From positions 62,001 to 126,000 of the forward strand of contig JAYODE010000004.1 in the NCBI GenBank assembly GCA_038106185.1: DNA of 64,000 bases. The letters run 5' to 3'. This stretch comes from UBA4582 sp038106185. Its GTDB lineage: Bacteria; Pseudomonadota; Gammaproteobacteria; Pseudomonadales; Azotimanducaceae. Positions 44,394 through 53,675 of the stretch are shown here, one piece after another (the stretch's first letter is position 1; every line of letters starts with the position of its first letter). A program made the translations under genes and the position numbers. Under the pieces are notes generated by a model. The model made no database searches and was not told where the DNA came from. It saw only the letters and a list, made by a program, of their open reading frames with translations.

Positions 44394-45259
44394 ATTCAAA
44401 TTTCCTGATCTCCACCCAGGCATTATCAGATCGAATGGCAAACCCGTCGACCAGTCGCGACTTGCGCTTATTTGATTGCACAACCCTGCTGCGCCAGGCG
44501 GGCAACACCATGACGGTTGAGTCAGGTCTCGCCGCCTATAACGATGCTCATATTCCCGGCGCTGCGTTCCTTGACCTGCAGCGCGATTTCTCCGACCCTG
44601 ATTCTGATCTGCGCTTCACACTTCCGTCGGCAGAAGCCTTCAACAAAGCAGCGGCTGATCACGGCATTAACAATGACAGCCATCTTGTGTTTTACGCAAC
44701 GACCTACCCCATGTGGGCGACGAGATTATGGTGGATGTTCAGGATTTTCGGCCATCAAAACGTTAGCGTCCTGGATGGTGGCATGAAGAAATGGCAATCG
44801 GAACACCGGCCGGTCTCAGACCAACCTGCCCGGTATCAGCCGAGCACCTACAAGGCTACGCAGAAGCCACTCAAAGTAGCCGATAAGGCTGCGGTTCTGG
44901 CCGCCTTGGACCAGGATGATGTTTGCGTGATCAATGCCTTGAGTCATGAGCAGTTTCGCGGTGAGGGCAGCCATTATGGGCGACCTGGTCGCATTAAAAA
45001 TAGCCAGAGCCTGCCCTGGAATGAAATGCTGGATCCGGCGACCGGCTGTTTTCTGCCGGCTGAAACTCTTGCACAGAAGCTCAGCGCCACCTCAGCTCTC
45101 GAGGCAAAAAGTGTTATTACCTATTGTGGCGGCGGCATAGCCGCCAGCGTCGACCTGTTTGCCCTGGCTTTGCTGGGGATGGAAGACAAGGTTTCGCTCT
45201 ACGACAACTCAATGTCAGAGTGGGCTAACGATTCTGACGCGCCGATGCAGACTGGCTAG
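44390..45259 (+). CDS. Rhodanese-type sulfurtransferase (two domains)
   Basis: A 289-residue protein of two rhodanese domains, moving sulfane sulfur from thiosulfate or 3-mercaptopyruvate. The C-terminal domain carries the active cysteine C246 in VITYCGGGIAAS. The N-terminal domain (DAHIPGAAFLDLQRDFSD, VLDGGMKKW) lacks a cysteine in its loop (VFYATTYPMWATRLWW) and is structural. The CGGGIAA loop differs from the CGSGVTA typical of mercaptopyruvate enzymes, so the substrate is not settled. The GTG start overlaps the SDR stop (GTGA). Confidence 0.88.
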   Translation: MNSNFLISTQALSDRMANPSTSRDLRLFDCTTLLRQAGNTMTVESGLAAYNDAHIPGAAFLDLQRDFSDPDSDLRFTLPSAEAFNKAAADHGINNDSHLVFYATTYPMWATRLWWMFRIFGHQNVSVLDGGMKKWQSEHRPVSDQPARYQPSTYKATQKPLKVADKAAVLAALDQDDVCVINALSHEQFRGEGSHYGRPGRIKNSQSLPWNEMLDPATGCFLPAETLAQKLSATSALEAKSVITYCGGGIAASVDLFALALLGMEDKVSLYDNSMSEWANDSDAPMQTG

Positions 45260-45366
45260 CAGCTGCTCAGGACGAAAAACCTGTGGCCCTGCTTGAAGCC
45301 GGCAGCCCAGTATTCCTGCAGCAGACTGCAAGCGCAGCATAAAATCCTGGATAAACGTCTATCGGC

Positions 45367-45390
45367 GCCAATAATTTTGCTATTATTGGC
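45367..45390 (+). promoter_or_regulatory. Inverted repeat upstream of asnS
   Basis: GCCAATAAT (45367-45375) and ATTATTGGC (45382-45390) are perfect arms of 9 bp around a 6-base spacer, 27 bases upstream of the asnS start. It could be a regulator-binding site or an RNA hairpin. I do not know the protein. Confidence 0.45.
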
Positions 45391-45416
45391 AACACTGACC
45401 TAGTTGGAAAATATTC

Positions 45417-46811
45417 ATGTCCCATATATCCGTGGCTGCGGCCTTAAAAGGAAATACCACCATTGGCGCCGCTGTTACCGTCAAGGGTTGGGTCAGGAGC
45501 AAGCGTGACTCAAAAGCGGGCATATCCTTTATCGCCGTCCACGATGGCAGCTGTTTCGACGCGATTCAGGCGGTTGTTCCCAGCGATCTGAGTAACTACA
45601 CCAGCGAGGTGCTGACCATTACTACCGGCTGCTCTGTGAGTGTTGAAGGAGTGCTGGTGGCATCTGAAGGTAAGGGGCAGTCTGTTGAGATTCAGGCGAC
45701 CCGAGTAGAAGTTCTCGGTCTGGTTGACGATCCTGAAACCTACCCCATTGCGAAAAAACGTCACACCTTTGAATACCTTCGTACGGTTGCCCATCTCAGG
45801 CCTCGCACAAATACGTTCGGCGCCATCACACGGGTAAGAACGACACTGGCAAACGCCATCCATAATTACTTTTATGACCGTGAGTTTCATTGGATCAATA
45901 CCCCCATCATCACGGCCAGTGACTGCGAAGGCGCGGGAGAATTGTTTCGAGTCAGCACGCTGGATCTGGCCAACTTGCCCATCAAGAATGGCAAGGTTGA
46001 CTTCAGCCAAGACTTCTTTGGCGGAGAATCGTTTCTCACTGTATCAGGACAATTGAATATCGAGGCTTATTGCCTGGCAATGAGCAAAGTCTACACTTTC
46101 GGTCCCACCTTTCGCGCAGAGAACTCTCACACCAGCCGCCATCTCGCAGAGTTCTGGATGGTCGAGCCGGAAATTGCCTTCGCCGACTTGAACGACAATG
46201 CCAACCTTGCTGAAGACTTGCTGAAACATGTCCTAACCACGTTGCTGAACCAGCGCGAAGACGACATGGCATTTTTTGCCGAACGCGTCGATAAAGAAGT
46301 GATTCATCGAATACGCTCTGTTATCGATTCACGTTTCGAGCGACTGGAATATACCGAAGCGGTGAAGATTCTGAAAAGCAGTAAACAGGCCTTTGAGTTC
46401 CCTGTCGAGTGGGGGTTAGATCTACAGTCAGAGCATGAGCGTTATCTGACCGAGAAACACGTCGGGCGACCGGTGGTACTGACGAATTATCCTAAAGAGA
46501 TTAAGGCGTTTTACATGCGCCTGAATGATGACGACAAGACTGTCGCGGCAATGGACGTTTTGGCACCAGGTATTGGCGAGATTATCGGCGGCAGCCAACG
46601 AGAGGAACGCCTGGACGTCCTGGATAGCCGTATGGCGCCCATGGGCCTGCAGGATGAACTCTGGTGGTACCGCGACCTGAGGCGCTATGGCACAGTCCCT
46701 CATGCAGGTTTTGGACTCGGGTTTGAACGTCTGCTGAATTATGTCACTGGTATGGAAAATATTCGGGATGCTATTCCATTTCCACGAACCCCGGGTAGTG
46801 CTCACTTCTAA
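45417..46811 (+). CDS. asnS: Asparaginyl-tRNA synthetase
   Basis: Charges tRNA-Asn; a 464-residue class IIb synthetase. The OB-fold anticodon domain is at the N-terminus (VTVKGWVRSKRDSKAGISFI), then motif 1 (NYFYDREFHWINTPIITASDCEG), motif 2 with FRAENSHTSRHLAEFWMVEPE (in the family form), and motif 3 GFGLGFERLLNYVTG. Length equals E. coli AsnS (466). Start ATG 45417 has GGAA 8 bases upstream. An inverted repeat lies upstream and a 14-bp tandem repeat with an assembly gap lies downstream. Confidence 0.97.
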   Translation: MSHISVAAALKGNTTIGAAVTVKGWVRSKRDSKAGISFIAVHDGSCFDAIQAVVPSDLSNYTSEVLTITTGCSVSVEGVLVASEGKGQSVEIQATRVEVLGLVDDPETYPIAKKRHTFEYLRTVAHLRPRTNTFGAITRVRTTLANAIHNYFYDREFHWINTPIITASDCEGAGELFRVSTLDLANLPIKNGKVDFSQDFFGGESFLTVSGQLNIEAYCLAMSKVYTFGPTFRAENSHTSRHLAEFWMVEPEIAFADLNDNANLAEDLLKHVLTTLLNQREDDMAFFAERVDKEVIHRIRSVIDSRFERLEYTEAVKILKSSKQAFEFPVEWGLDLQSEHERYLTEKHVGRPVVLTNYPKEIKAFYMRLNDDDKTVAAMDVLAPGIGEIIGGSQREERLDVLDSRMAPMGLQDELWWYRDLRRYGTVPHAGFGLGFERLLNYVTGMENIRDAIPFPRTPGSAHF

Positions 46812-47153
46812 TTGATTCACGGCGTCATCAATCAGAGCGGCCCTCGCCGGGCGAGGGGCGCCCAGCTAGGGGTGCCCGACTAGGGGTGCCCGACCAGGGG
46901 TGCCCGACCAGGGGTGCCCGACTAGGGGTGCCCGNNNNNNNNNNNNNNNNNNNNNNNNNNNNNNNNNNNNNNNNNNNNNNNNNNNNNNNNNNNNNNNNNN
47001 NNNNNNNNNNNNNNNNNNNNNNNNNNNNNNNNNNAGCTCTGCAAATCAGCTCTGCCAATTATTCACAGTGCTGCCCTTTGATCCAGGACTAGCACTCTGT
47101 TTGGCCATCTCACCCGCAGGCCGCTGCGCTCTCATCAACATAGCCTGAATGGA
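46812..47153. other. Repeat-filled region between asnS and the MBL gene
   Basis: 342 bp of convergent intergenic DNA, filled mainly by the 14-bp repeat and a 100-N gap. After the gap, AGCTCTGCAAATC AGCTCTGCCAATT shows a second, shorter repeat. No gene or RNA is seen. Confidence 0.7.
46857..47034. repeat. 14-bp tandem repeat running into a 100-N gap
   Basis: About five copies of ACTAGGGGTGCCCG (A/C variation at position 3-4) run to the edge of the gap at 46935-47034. The true copy number is unknown. Confidence 0.9.
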
Positions 47154-47837
47154 TCAATCACCCATCAACATCTTCCACGACGCCAGGCTATTAATGCGCA
47201 TATAGGTATTGACCTTTTTGGTCTCGGCAAGACTTGCATTGGGCACATCGGAATAGTTGTGTCCTGGCAGTAGCAGGGTGTCGTCGGGTAACGCTGCCAG
47301 TTTCTGGATACTGTGATACATGTCTTCAGAGTTGGAACCCGGCAGATCAACTCGACCACAGCCGTTGATAAACAAAGTGTCACCAGAAATCAGCGTATGC
47401 TTGATTCGAAAACACTGAGAGCCGGGTGTATGACCCGGTGTATGCAAAAACTCTACTTCAACGTCGCCAACCTTTAAGCGATCACCCGACTCAACTTTGA
47501 CCATGTCAGCGTCAGAGATGCCGGTCACTTTTTTGACACCATCCGCTTCAATCTTATGGGTATATATCTTTACTGGATTGGTGGCTAACAACTCAGCCAC
47601 ACCTTGGACCTTGTTCTTACCAAAGGAGCCGCCACAATGATCTGGATGATAATGCGTCAGTAACGCACCATTGAGCGTATACCCACGTTCATTGACGATA
47701 TTCATGATGCCCGCGATATCCCAAGCCGGATCTATCACCACGACCTCTCGAGTTCGCTTGGAGCCGACCAAATAGGTAAAATTTTGCATGGGACCAATCT
47801 GGATTTGCTCCAGTATCAACTCATTTTCGATAGACAT
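47154..47837 (-). CDS. Metallo-beta-lactamase-fold hydrolase (glyoxalase II / persulfide dioxygenase-like)
   Basis: A 227-residue cytoplasmic enzyme. The metal motif is THYHPDHCGGS, with further ligands in HTPGHTPGSQC, the bridging aspartate in LISGDTLFINGCGRVDLPGS and the last histidine in LLPGHNYSD. The GCGRVDLPGSNSEDMYHSI segment is like glyoxalase II and ETHE1-type persulfide dioxygenases, but length and missing C-terminal domain do not fix which. Start ATG 47837. It is followed on the same strand by the RND gene upstream, 71 bp away; a shared transcript is possible. Confidence 0.83.
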   Translation of the reverse strand: MSIENELILEQIQIGPMQNFTYLVGSKRTREVVVIDPAWDIAGIMNIVNERGYTLNGALLTHYHPDHCGGSFGKNKVQGVAELLATNPVKIYTHKIEADGVKKVTGISDADMVKVESGDRLKVGDVEVEFLHTPGHTPGSQCFRIKHTLISGDTLFINGCGRVDLPGSNSEDMYHSIQKLAALPDDTLLLPGHNYSDVPNASLAETKKVNTYMRINSLASWKMLMGD

Positions 47838-47908
47838 CCACTGACCCTCACTGTACTTGGCAACACTATATCGTTTGGTGAGGGCAGCGTCGAGTAGTGC
47901 GCCGGGGG

Positions 47909-50900
47909 TTAGTTCTCGGGGCGAAAGCCTGCACTTTTCGCTGACAGGGTTGGTGCTGTTTCAGGCGTAACCTCTGGGGCTACACCCCGCCATTGAAACC
48001 CCAGCCACACTTTGAAACGCTCACGGGCAGTTCGCAAATCATCACCAATACAATACAGCGCAGGCACCATAAGTAATGACACAAACAGCGCGAACAATAC
48101 GCCAAAAGCAAGGGATAACACTGCCGGCTTCAAAAACTGAGCGTCGGTGGAACGTTCCGCCATGATGGGCAGCAGACCGACGAAGGTGGTCACTGACGTG
48201 AGTAGAATCGGTCTGAAACGCGCCACCCCCGCAGCCACTACCGCATCTGCAGCATTCCTACCCTGTTGCCGCAACCGTTCAACATAGTCGACCAGTACCA
48301 GGTTGTCGTTCACCACCACGCCAGCTGCCGCACCTATGCCAAAATAGGAAAACATTGCCATGGACACACCAAACAGCCAATGACCATAGACTGCGCCCAT
48401 GAAGCCGAATGGTATCGCCGTCATTACTAACAAGGGTAACCAGTAAGAGCCAAAAGCGACGGCAATCAACGCATACATCACAAACAAGGCAATCGCGAAC
48501 AGAGAGACTAGCTCATTCATAAACAGTGCTTCGCTTTCCGCATTGCCGCTGACCCCGATCTTGATACCTGGATACTTTTGCTCAAACGCCGGCAGAAACT
48601 TGTCTTTCATATCCGTGTTTATATCGCTCATCAGATCTCCGGTTACATCTGCGGTGACCCAGACCACTCGCTCACCATCTCGGCGTTGAATATTCTGAAC
48701 GCCGGAGGCGACCTCCACTTCAGCCACTGACAGCAGAGGGACCTCATGACCTTCCCGTGTTCGAATATGAAAGTGATTGAGGCTGTCGAGACTGTGGCGC
48801 AGCGCCGACGGATAACGCACCATCACTCTGACATCACCATTTTCTCGAGGCAATCGTTGGACTTCTTCACCGAAGTAAGCCTGCCTCACCTGTCGCGAGA
48901 TCTCGGCCAGGGTCAGGCCAAGCTTTTCAGCACCTGGCAACATTTTAAAATGTAACTCATCGGACTCGCCGCGCAGCGAGTCTCGCACAAAAAAGGTGCC
49001 ATCGTAACTGTAGAGCTGAGCCTGGACTTCCCTTGCCGCAGCACGCAGGACGTCCATATCTGCATGCCGCAGCGCAAAATTGACCTGAGGCGAAGAGTCG
49101 TTCATCGTGTAGTTCACTTGAATCTCCTCCGCATCAGGAATTTCCCCGACAAGCTCTCGCAGCCGAGTCGCGGCTTCTTTAGCACTCAGATCCCTGACTT
49201 CCGGGGGCGCCAGCTTGATAATGGCAATGACACTGTCGCGACGAGAACGGGTATACCAACCTTCGATGAGTTGACCGCTACCACCCTCTTCGACTGCTCG
49301 CTCGTCGACCTCCTTGATCAGCTTCAACTCTGCTGCCTGGAGTTGATCCAAAACACCCAATGCACGTGCATAGGGCGTTCCCGTCGGCAATATCACATTG
49401 AGATAAATAATTTCATTTTCGACTTCCGGCATGAAACCGAACTTGACCCAGCCGCTTGTGTAGAGCCCGAGGCTCAAAACTAACGCGGCGACAAAGCCGC
49501 TGACTGTTACATAGCGATGCTGCACACAGAAGTCTACCCAGCGGCGATATTTCGAGTTGGCAAAAGCCACGATGCTTTCTTCGATGCGTTTCTGCCAGCG
49601 GGCCAGCTTACCGAGCTGGTCACGATGCTGCAGATGGGCGAGGTGGGCTGGCAGGATCAGAAATGCCTCAATCAGCGAGACCAGCAACGCCAGTGTGATC
49701 ACAATCGAAAATTGACGAGTAACCTGAGACTCTTCGCCAGACAGAAAGAAAAATGGCGCGAAGGCGACCATGGTCGTCAACACGGCGAAAATCACCGGCT
49801 TTGCCACCACCGACGCGCCCTCGATGGCAGCACCGAGACCGCCTTCACTCTGGCTATGGCTATGGCTATGGCTATGGCTATGGCTATGGTGATGAATGCT
49901 CTCTCCGACAACAATGGCGTCATCAACAACAATTCCGAGTACCAGCAAAAAGGCAAACGTCGACATGATATTCAGCGAAACATCATTTATCGGCAGCAGC
50001 GCAAAGGCACCCATAAATGACACTGCAATACCTGCGGTCACCCAGAAGGCCACCAAGGGTCGCAAGGATAAAATCAGTACCAAAAAGACGAGCAGGAGCC
50101 CGACAGTTGCTGAGGAGGTAATCGTACTCATTCGGCTCTTGTAGATTTCTGCCGTGTCGAACCACAGAGAAAGGCCGACACCCTTCGGCAGATCAAGCTT
50201 GCGCTTCGCCATCCAGGCTTGCACCGCGTCACTGGATTTAACCACCTGCATGTTGTCTGTCGACAGGATCTGCAGCAATACGGCTGGCTCACCGTTCATA
50301 GTTGCCAGAATCTCTTCGTCTTCAAAACCATCAATCACACGGGCCACATCGCCAACACGAACACTGGCGCCATCATCAGACTGACGAATGACTATTCGAC
50401 TGAACTCATCCTCACTGTCAGCGAGGTTCCGCGCACGTAATCGCACGTCGCCCGTTTCAGTACGGATCTGACCTGTTGACAAATTTATCGAGCTGGCACG
50501 AATAGCTGCTGCAACTTCAGCAAATCCCAGGCCATACTGACGCATGGCTGCGTTCGACACCTCAATGGTGACCTCTTCTCGACGACTACCAAACAAATCG
50601 ACGAGTGAGATATAGGGAAGTTGCGCGATCTCGTCCCGCATGTCCTCTGCCAACTGGGTCAGCACCTTCTCGCCGACGTTACCGTGCACCGCGATTCTCA
50701 TCATTTCCTGGCGAAACTCTACTCGCCGAATCTTTGGATTTTCGATATCTCTGGGCAGGGCGTTCACAGCGTCGACTGCATTCTTTACATCGTTGAGAAA
50801 AGAATCCATGTTCTGACTGGGGAGTGTATGCACTTCTATACGGGCAAAGCTTTCAGTCGCCGTCGAGTAATACCGATAGACGCTCTCAAGACCATTCAAG

Positions 50901-51112
50901 GCTTCCTCGATACGCATCACGACCTGCTCTTCCACTTCCTGTGGTGCTGCCCCAGGCCAGACAATCTCAATGACGACCTGATGAGGCTTAAAGACCGGGA
51001 AAGCCTCCCGCTCCATCGACAAAAACCCCAGCAATCCCGACAGCAGTATGCCAAACATCAGCAGATTTGCCGCAACCGGATTTGATGCCCACCAAGTAAT
51101 GATCCTTTTCAT
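47909..51112 (-). CDS. RND efflux pump, inner-membrane permease
   Basis: A 1067-residue proton-driven efflux transporter. Twelve helices and two periplasmic pore domains are evident, with the start TWWASNPVAANLLMFGILLSG, WPGAAPQEVEEQV, the TM4 pair VVDDAIVVGESI (proton relay) and, in the second half, GIGAAAGVVVNDNLVLVDY and PILLTSVTTFVGLLP. An odd His-Ser stretch at about residues 406-420 (HHHSHSHSHSHSHSHS) lies just after TM4, in the loop facing the cytoplasm. The adaptor gene precedes it on the same strand, 5 bp away. No outer-membrane channel is present, so it must use one encoded elsewhere. HAE-type by appearance; substrate unknown. Confidence 0.92.
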   Translation of the reverse strand: MKRIITWWASNPVAANLLMFGILLSGLLGFLSMEREAFPVFKPHQVVIEIVWPGAAPQEVEEQVVMRIEEALNGLESVYRYYSTATESFARIEVHTLPSQNMDSFLNDVKNAVDAVNALPRDIENPKIRRVEFRQEMMRIAVHGNVGEKVLTQLAEDMRDEIAQLPYISLVDLFGSRREEVTIEVSNAAMRQYGLGFAEVAAAIRASSINLSTGQIRTETGDVRLRARNLADSEDEFSRIVIRQSDDGASVRVGDVARVIDGFEDEEILATMNGEPAVLLQILSTDNMQVVKSSDAVQAWMAKRKLDLPKGVGLSLWFDTAEIYKSRMSTITSSATVGLLLVFLVLILSLRPLVAFWVTAGIAVSFMGAFALLPINDVSLNIMSTFAFLLVLGIVVDDAIVVGESIHHHSHSHSHSHSHSQSEGGLGAAIEGASVVAKPVIFAVLTTMVAFAPFFFLSGEESQVTRQFSIVITLALLVSLIEAFLILPAHLAHLQHRDQLGKLARWQKRIEESIVAFANSKYRRWVDFCVQHRYVTVSGFVAALVLSLGLYTSGWVKFGFMPEVENEIIYLNVILPTGTPYARALGVLDQLQAAELKLIKEVDERAVEEGGSGQLIEGWYTRSRRDSVIAIIKLAPPEVRDLSAKEAATRLRELVGEIPDAEEIQVNYTMNDSSPQVNFALRHADMDVLRAAAREVQAQLYSYDGTFFVRDSLRGESDELHFKMLPGAEKLGLTLAEISRQVRQAYFGEEVQRLPRENGDVRVMVRYPSALRHSLDSLNHFHIRTREGHEVPLLSVAEVEVASGVQNIQRRDGERVVWVTADVTGDLMSDINTDMKDKFLPAFEQKYPGIKIGVSGNAESEALFMNELVSLFAIALFVMYALIAVAFGSYWLPLLVMTAIPFGFMGAVYGHWLFGVSMAMFSYFGIGAAAGVVVNDNLVLVDYVERLRQQGRNAADAVVAAGVARFRPILLTSVTTFVGLLPIMAERSTDAQFLKPAVLSLAFGVLFALFVSLLMVPALYCIGDDLRTARERFKVWLGFQWRGVAPEVTPETAPTLSAKSAGFRPEN
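49854..49889. repeat. 6-bp microsatellite inside the RND gene
   Basis: Six perfect copies of CTATGG on the plus strand encode the Ser-His repeat on the minus strand. The array keeps the reading frame. Confidence 0.92.
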
Positions 51113-51117
51113 TGACC

Positions 51118-52311
51118 TCAGCTCTCCGCGGCTTCAGAAGGCGCTCGATTGGCGACTTGAGTCTCGACCGCTGGCGAGTCAAGCGCTTCAAGCGCCATAC
51201 CGGGAATGGGATTGCGTATAGAAGACAGGACAACCCGCTCTTCGGCCGTCAGCCCACTGGCAATCACGGCTTCGACTGCCGTGCTATGGGTCACGATCAC
51301 TTCTCGAATGTCGAGTTTTCCGGCCTGATTGACCACGTAGACTTTATTTCCCGCCCGTAAGCCCTCTCGCGGTATCACATAGGCATTCTCGATTCGACGA
51401 CCCAGAATTTCCGCTTCAACATAGAGGCCCACTGCCAGGGGCATACCCTCACTCGAGCGATTCAAAGTATAGGGCGCTTGCACTTCTGCAATGCCGTAGA
51501 CTGTTCGAGTATTCCGGTCTATGACCGCGTCCAGACGCACCAGCTTGCCTGCCCAGGATTGCTTGACACCCGCGACCGTCGCCGTAAACGTGACATCCAG
51601 TTCAAAGTCTTTCGCTGCTACGAAACCGATGGGTACCCCGAGCGCCGCCAGCTGGCTGTCAAACAGGGGCAACCGAACCTCAACCTTATCGGTAGCAAAT
51701 GCTCGTCCCAGCGCCATGCCGGGCGTCACATACTGGCCCACGTCTACCTGCGTGCTGATCAAGCGCCCATCAAAGGGCAATGAAATTTGAGTTCGCGAGA
51801 GATTGAGTTGAGCCTGCTGTAATTCGGCTCTCGCAGCGTCCATACGCGCACGGGCTTCTGCAACTTGCGGTTTTCTCAGGGCTAGATCCGACGCCTGACT
51901 TGCATCACGGAGTTGCTTTCGCGCTACATCGGCCGTCGCTATCGCTGTTTGCAGTGTCACCTCCGCCTCAGCGAGTCTCGCCTGCGCCTGAGCCAGCGCC
52001 AGTTGAAAGTCGATTGATTCGATTTCGACCAATGACACGCCCGACTGAATAACTCCTCCCTCAATAAATTCCGGGGATACAGAAACGACCCGCCCAGGAA
52101 TCTGAGACACCAGATCAACGACCGTACCGGCACGCACCTCACCCTGGGAGAACACCCGCAGGTCCACGCTGCTCCCCTTGACGCTTTCAACAAACACGCT
52201 AAGCGCCCGGGGTGCCTGATCCTTCTTTTCCGGATCCGGCTTGGTCCAGTGGAGACCGGCATAGCCTCCTATACCGGCGAGGAGAATCGCGACCGGAGCT
52301 ACTTTTTTCAT
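51118..52311 (-). CDS. RND efflux periplasmic adaptor (membrane fusion protein)
   Basis: A 397-residue HlyD-type adaptor. An N-terminal signal anchor (MKKVAPVAILLAGIGGYAGL) is followed by a lipoyl-like domain (VVDLVSQIPGRVVSVSPEFI), a helical hairpin rich in alanine (LAQAQARLAEAEVTLQTA), and the beta-barrel and membrane-proximal regions (GRLISTQVDVGQYVTPGMAL). It links the permease, whose gene follows after 5 bp, to an outer-membrane channel. I take ATG 52311 as the start. A frame from 52389 would add 26 residues of THVTHATHATHVTH repeat encoded by a 9-bp array; its expression is doubtful. Confidence 0.88.
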   Translation of the reverse strand: MKKVAPVAILLAGIGGYAGLHWTKPDPEKKDQAPRALSVFVESVKGSSVDLRVFSQGEVRAGTVVDLVSQIPGRVVSVSPEFIEGGVIQSGVSLVEIESIDFQLALAQAQARLAEAEVTLQTAIATADVARKQLRDASQASDLALRKPQVAEARARMDAARAELQQAQLNLSRTQISLPFDGRLISTQVDVGQYVTPGMALGRAFATDKVEVRLPLFDSQLAALGVPIGFVAAKDFELDVTFTATVAGVKQSWAGKLVRLDAVIDRNTRTVYGIAEVQAPYTLNRSSEGMPLAVGLYVEAEILGRRIENAYVIPREGLRAGNKVYVVNQAGKLDIREVIVTHSTAVEAVIASGLTAEERVVLSSIRNPIPGMALEALDSPAVETQVANRAPSEAAES

Positions 52312-52334
52312 GAGTTTGATCACTTCAGTTCGTC

Positions 52335-52379
52335 CATGAGTTACATGAGTTGCATGAGTTGCATGAGTTACATGAGTTG
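52335..52379. repeat. 9-bp tandem repeat upstream of the adaptor gene
   Basis: Five copies of CATGAGTTG/A lie in the leader of the adaptor gene. In the minus-strand frame of the gene they read Thr-His-Val/Ala with no stop, so they could be an N-terminal extension or a leader. Confidence 0.9.
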
Positions 52380-52523
52380 AGTGTCTCATTCCGATGAGAT
52401 CGGGACGTATGAACCCCTGTTATCATCATCTGTGTTGCTCAGACTACTCGAGTCATTGCTGATCTCTCAGCATTTTACGTTGAAATGAACTATCTATCAG
52501 CTAAAGTGCTTGCCATCCCTCTT

Positions 52524-52575
52524 CAGGTCAAGAGCTCAGGTCAAGAGCTCAGATCAAAAGTTCAGATCAAGAGTT
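52524..52575. repeat. 13-bp tandem repeat, 4 copies
   Basis: CAGGTCAAGAGCT twice, then CAGATCAAAAGTT and CAGATCAAGAGTT. It lies in the divergent gap between the adaptor and thioesterase genes (52312-52684), which otherwise shows no gene. Confidence 0.9.
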
Positions 52576-52684
52576 CAGCTTCTGGTCCATGACTGGAGAG
52601 TCAATTTGGCAAAATGACTACTGGCTTGATCTATCTGCGAGGATAGACCAGATATATTCCATTGAATTATTAACGAGTGAAAAG

Positions 52685-53566
52685 ATGCATCAGTTGTTAC
52701 CGGTCTTTTTTGGCAGCGTCAATCGCTGGGAGTGTGACGAAAATGATCACCTCAATGTCAGGTTCTATGCTCAAAAAATGCATCAAACCCTCGCCGCTGG
52801 TCTGCTAGACCTGGCGCTGGTGACACCTGAGGCGCTCGATACGACCTTGCAATCTCTCACCGCGCAGCATATGCGCTACCTTGCCGAGGCAAGGATCGCC
52901 GCGCCTCTGACAGGTATGATTGGCCTGTTAGAAACGACTGACAGCAACTTTACGGTGCTCACTGAGCTACGTAACACTCAGAGCGGAAAGGTCCAGGCAT
53001 CCTTCACTCAGACATTTGCCACGGTGCTTGCGCAGCCACCAACCTATCGCCACAAGCTACCAGATCACGCTGGCAGCCGAGGCCTCACCTATCGGAACTC
53101 ACCTTACGCCCACCTGACACTGGATGAGGCCTATGAGAGAGGGTTTACAACGATTGGCAGGGGCGTCATCCAGGGCGACGAGTGTTCACTCGACGGTCGA
53201 TTGTTACCCCACCTGTACATTGGCCGAGTCTCAGACTCAATGGCCAACCTGTGGGCTAAGTTCGCCGACCCGACTGAACCTGCGGTACGCGGTCAAGGTG
53301 ATGAAGGCGGTGCCGTTCTGGAATATCGTATGACCCATTATGGCGCCTTGAAGCTCGCGGCACGTTTTGAAGTGGTTTCTGGCATCCTTGAATTGGCGAA
53401 CAAAACCCAACATTTCGTCCATCAAGTCTATGATGTTAGGACCAGACAATGTGTCGTTGCTGCCGAGGCCATTGCTATCGCCATGGATCTTCGCGCCCGC
53501 AAGGCTATCGCCATCAGTCAAGCTAGACGGAAAGCCATGCAGGCATTTCTCCTCAAGGCGCCCTGA
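52685..53566 (+). CDS. Hotdog-fold acyl-CoA thioesterase-like protein
   Basis: A 293-residue protein with a hotdog domain at the N-terminus: VNRWECDENDHLNVRFYAQK has the aspartate and HLN pattern of 4HBT-type thioesterases, and a second, less clear, hotdog-like half lies from about residue 135 (YAHLTLDEAYERGFTTIGR). Members cleave acyl-CoA or carry out related dehydratase steps; the substrate is unknown. I choose ATG 52685 (MHQLLPVFFGSVNRW) because conservation begins there and GAGTG lies upstream; a frame from 52589 adds 32 residues arising from the repeat region. Single gene. Confidence 0.7.
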   Translation: MHQLLPVFFGSVNRWECDENDHLNVRFYAQKMHQTLAAGLLDLALVTPEALDTTLQSLTAQHMRYLAEARIAAPLTGMIGLLETTDSNFTVLTELRNTQSGKVQASFTQTFATVLAQPPTYRHKLPDHAGSRGLTYRNSPYAHLTLDEAYERGFTTIGRGVIQGDECSLDGRLLPHLYIGRVSDSMANLWAKFADPTEPAVRGQGDEGGAVLEYRMTHYGALKLAARFEVVSGILELANKTQHFVHQVYDVRTRQCVVAAEAIAIAMDLRARKAIAISQARRKAMQAFLLKAP

Positions 53567-53675
53567 GTCGGCGCCACAAGCTGTTAAAAAATCGAGCGGA
53601 CCATGACCACAGAAAACCAAGGCTCCTGCTGCGATCATTTCGGCTGATGAAGACTTTCGCTAAACGCGCAATCTA

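Noticed and set aside
46828..47148. Several small frames across the 14-bp repeat and gap
   Set aside because: All consist of repeat translation plus N; no start signal or similarity.
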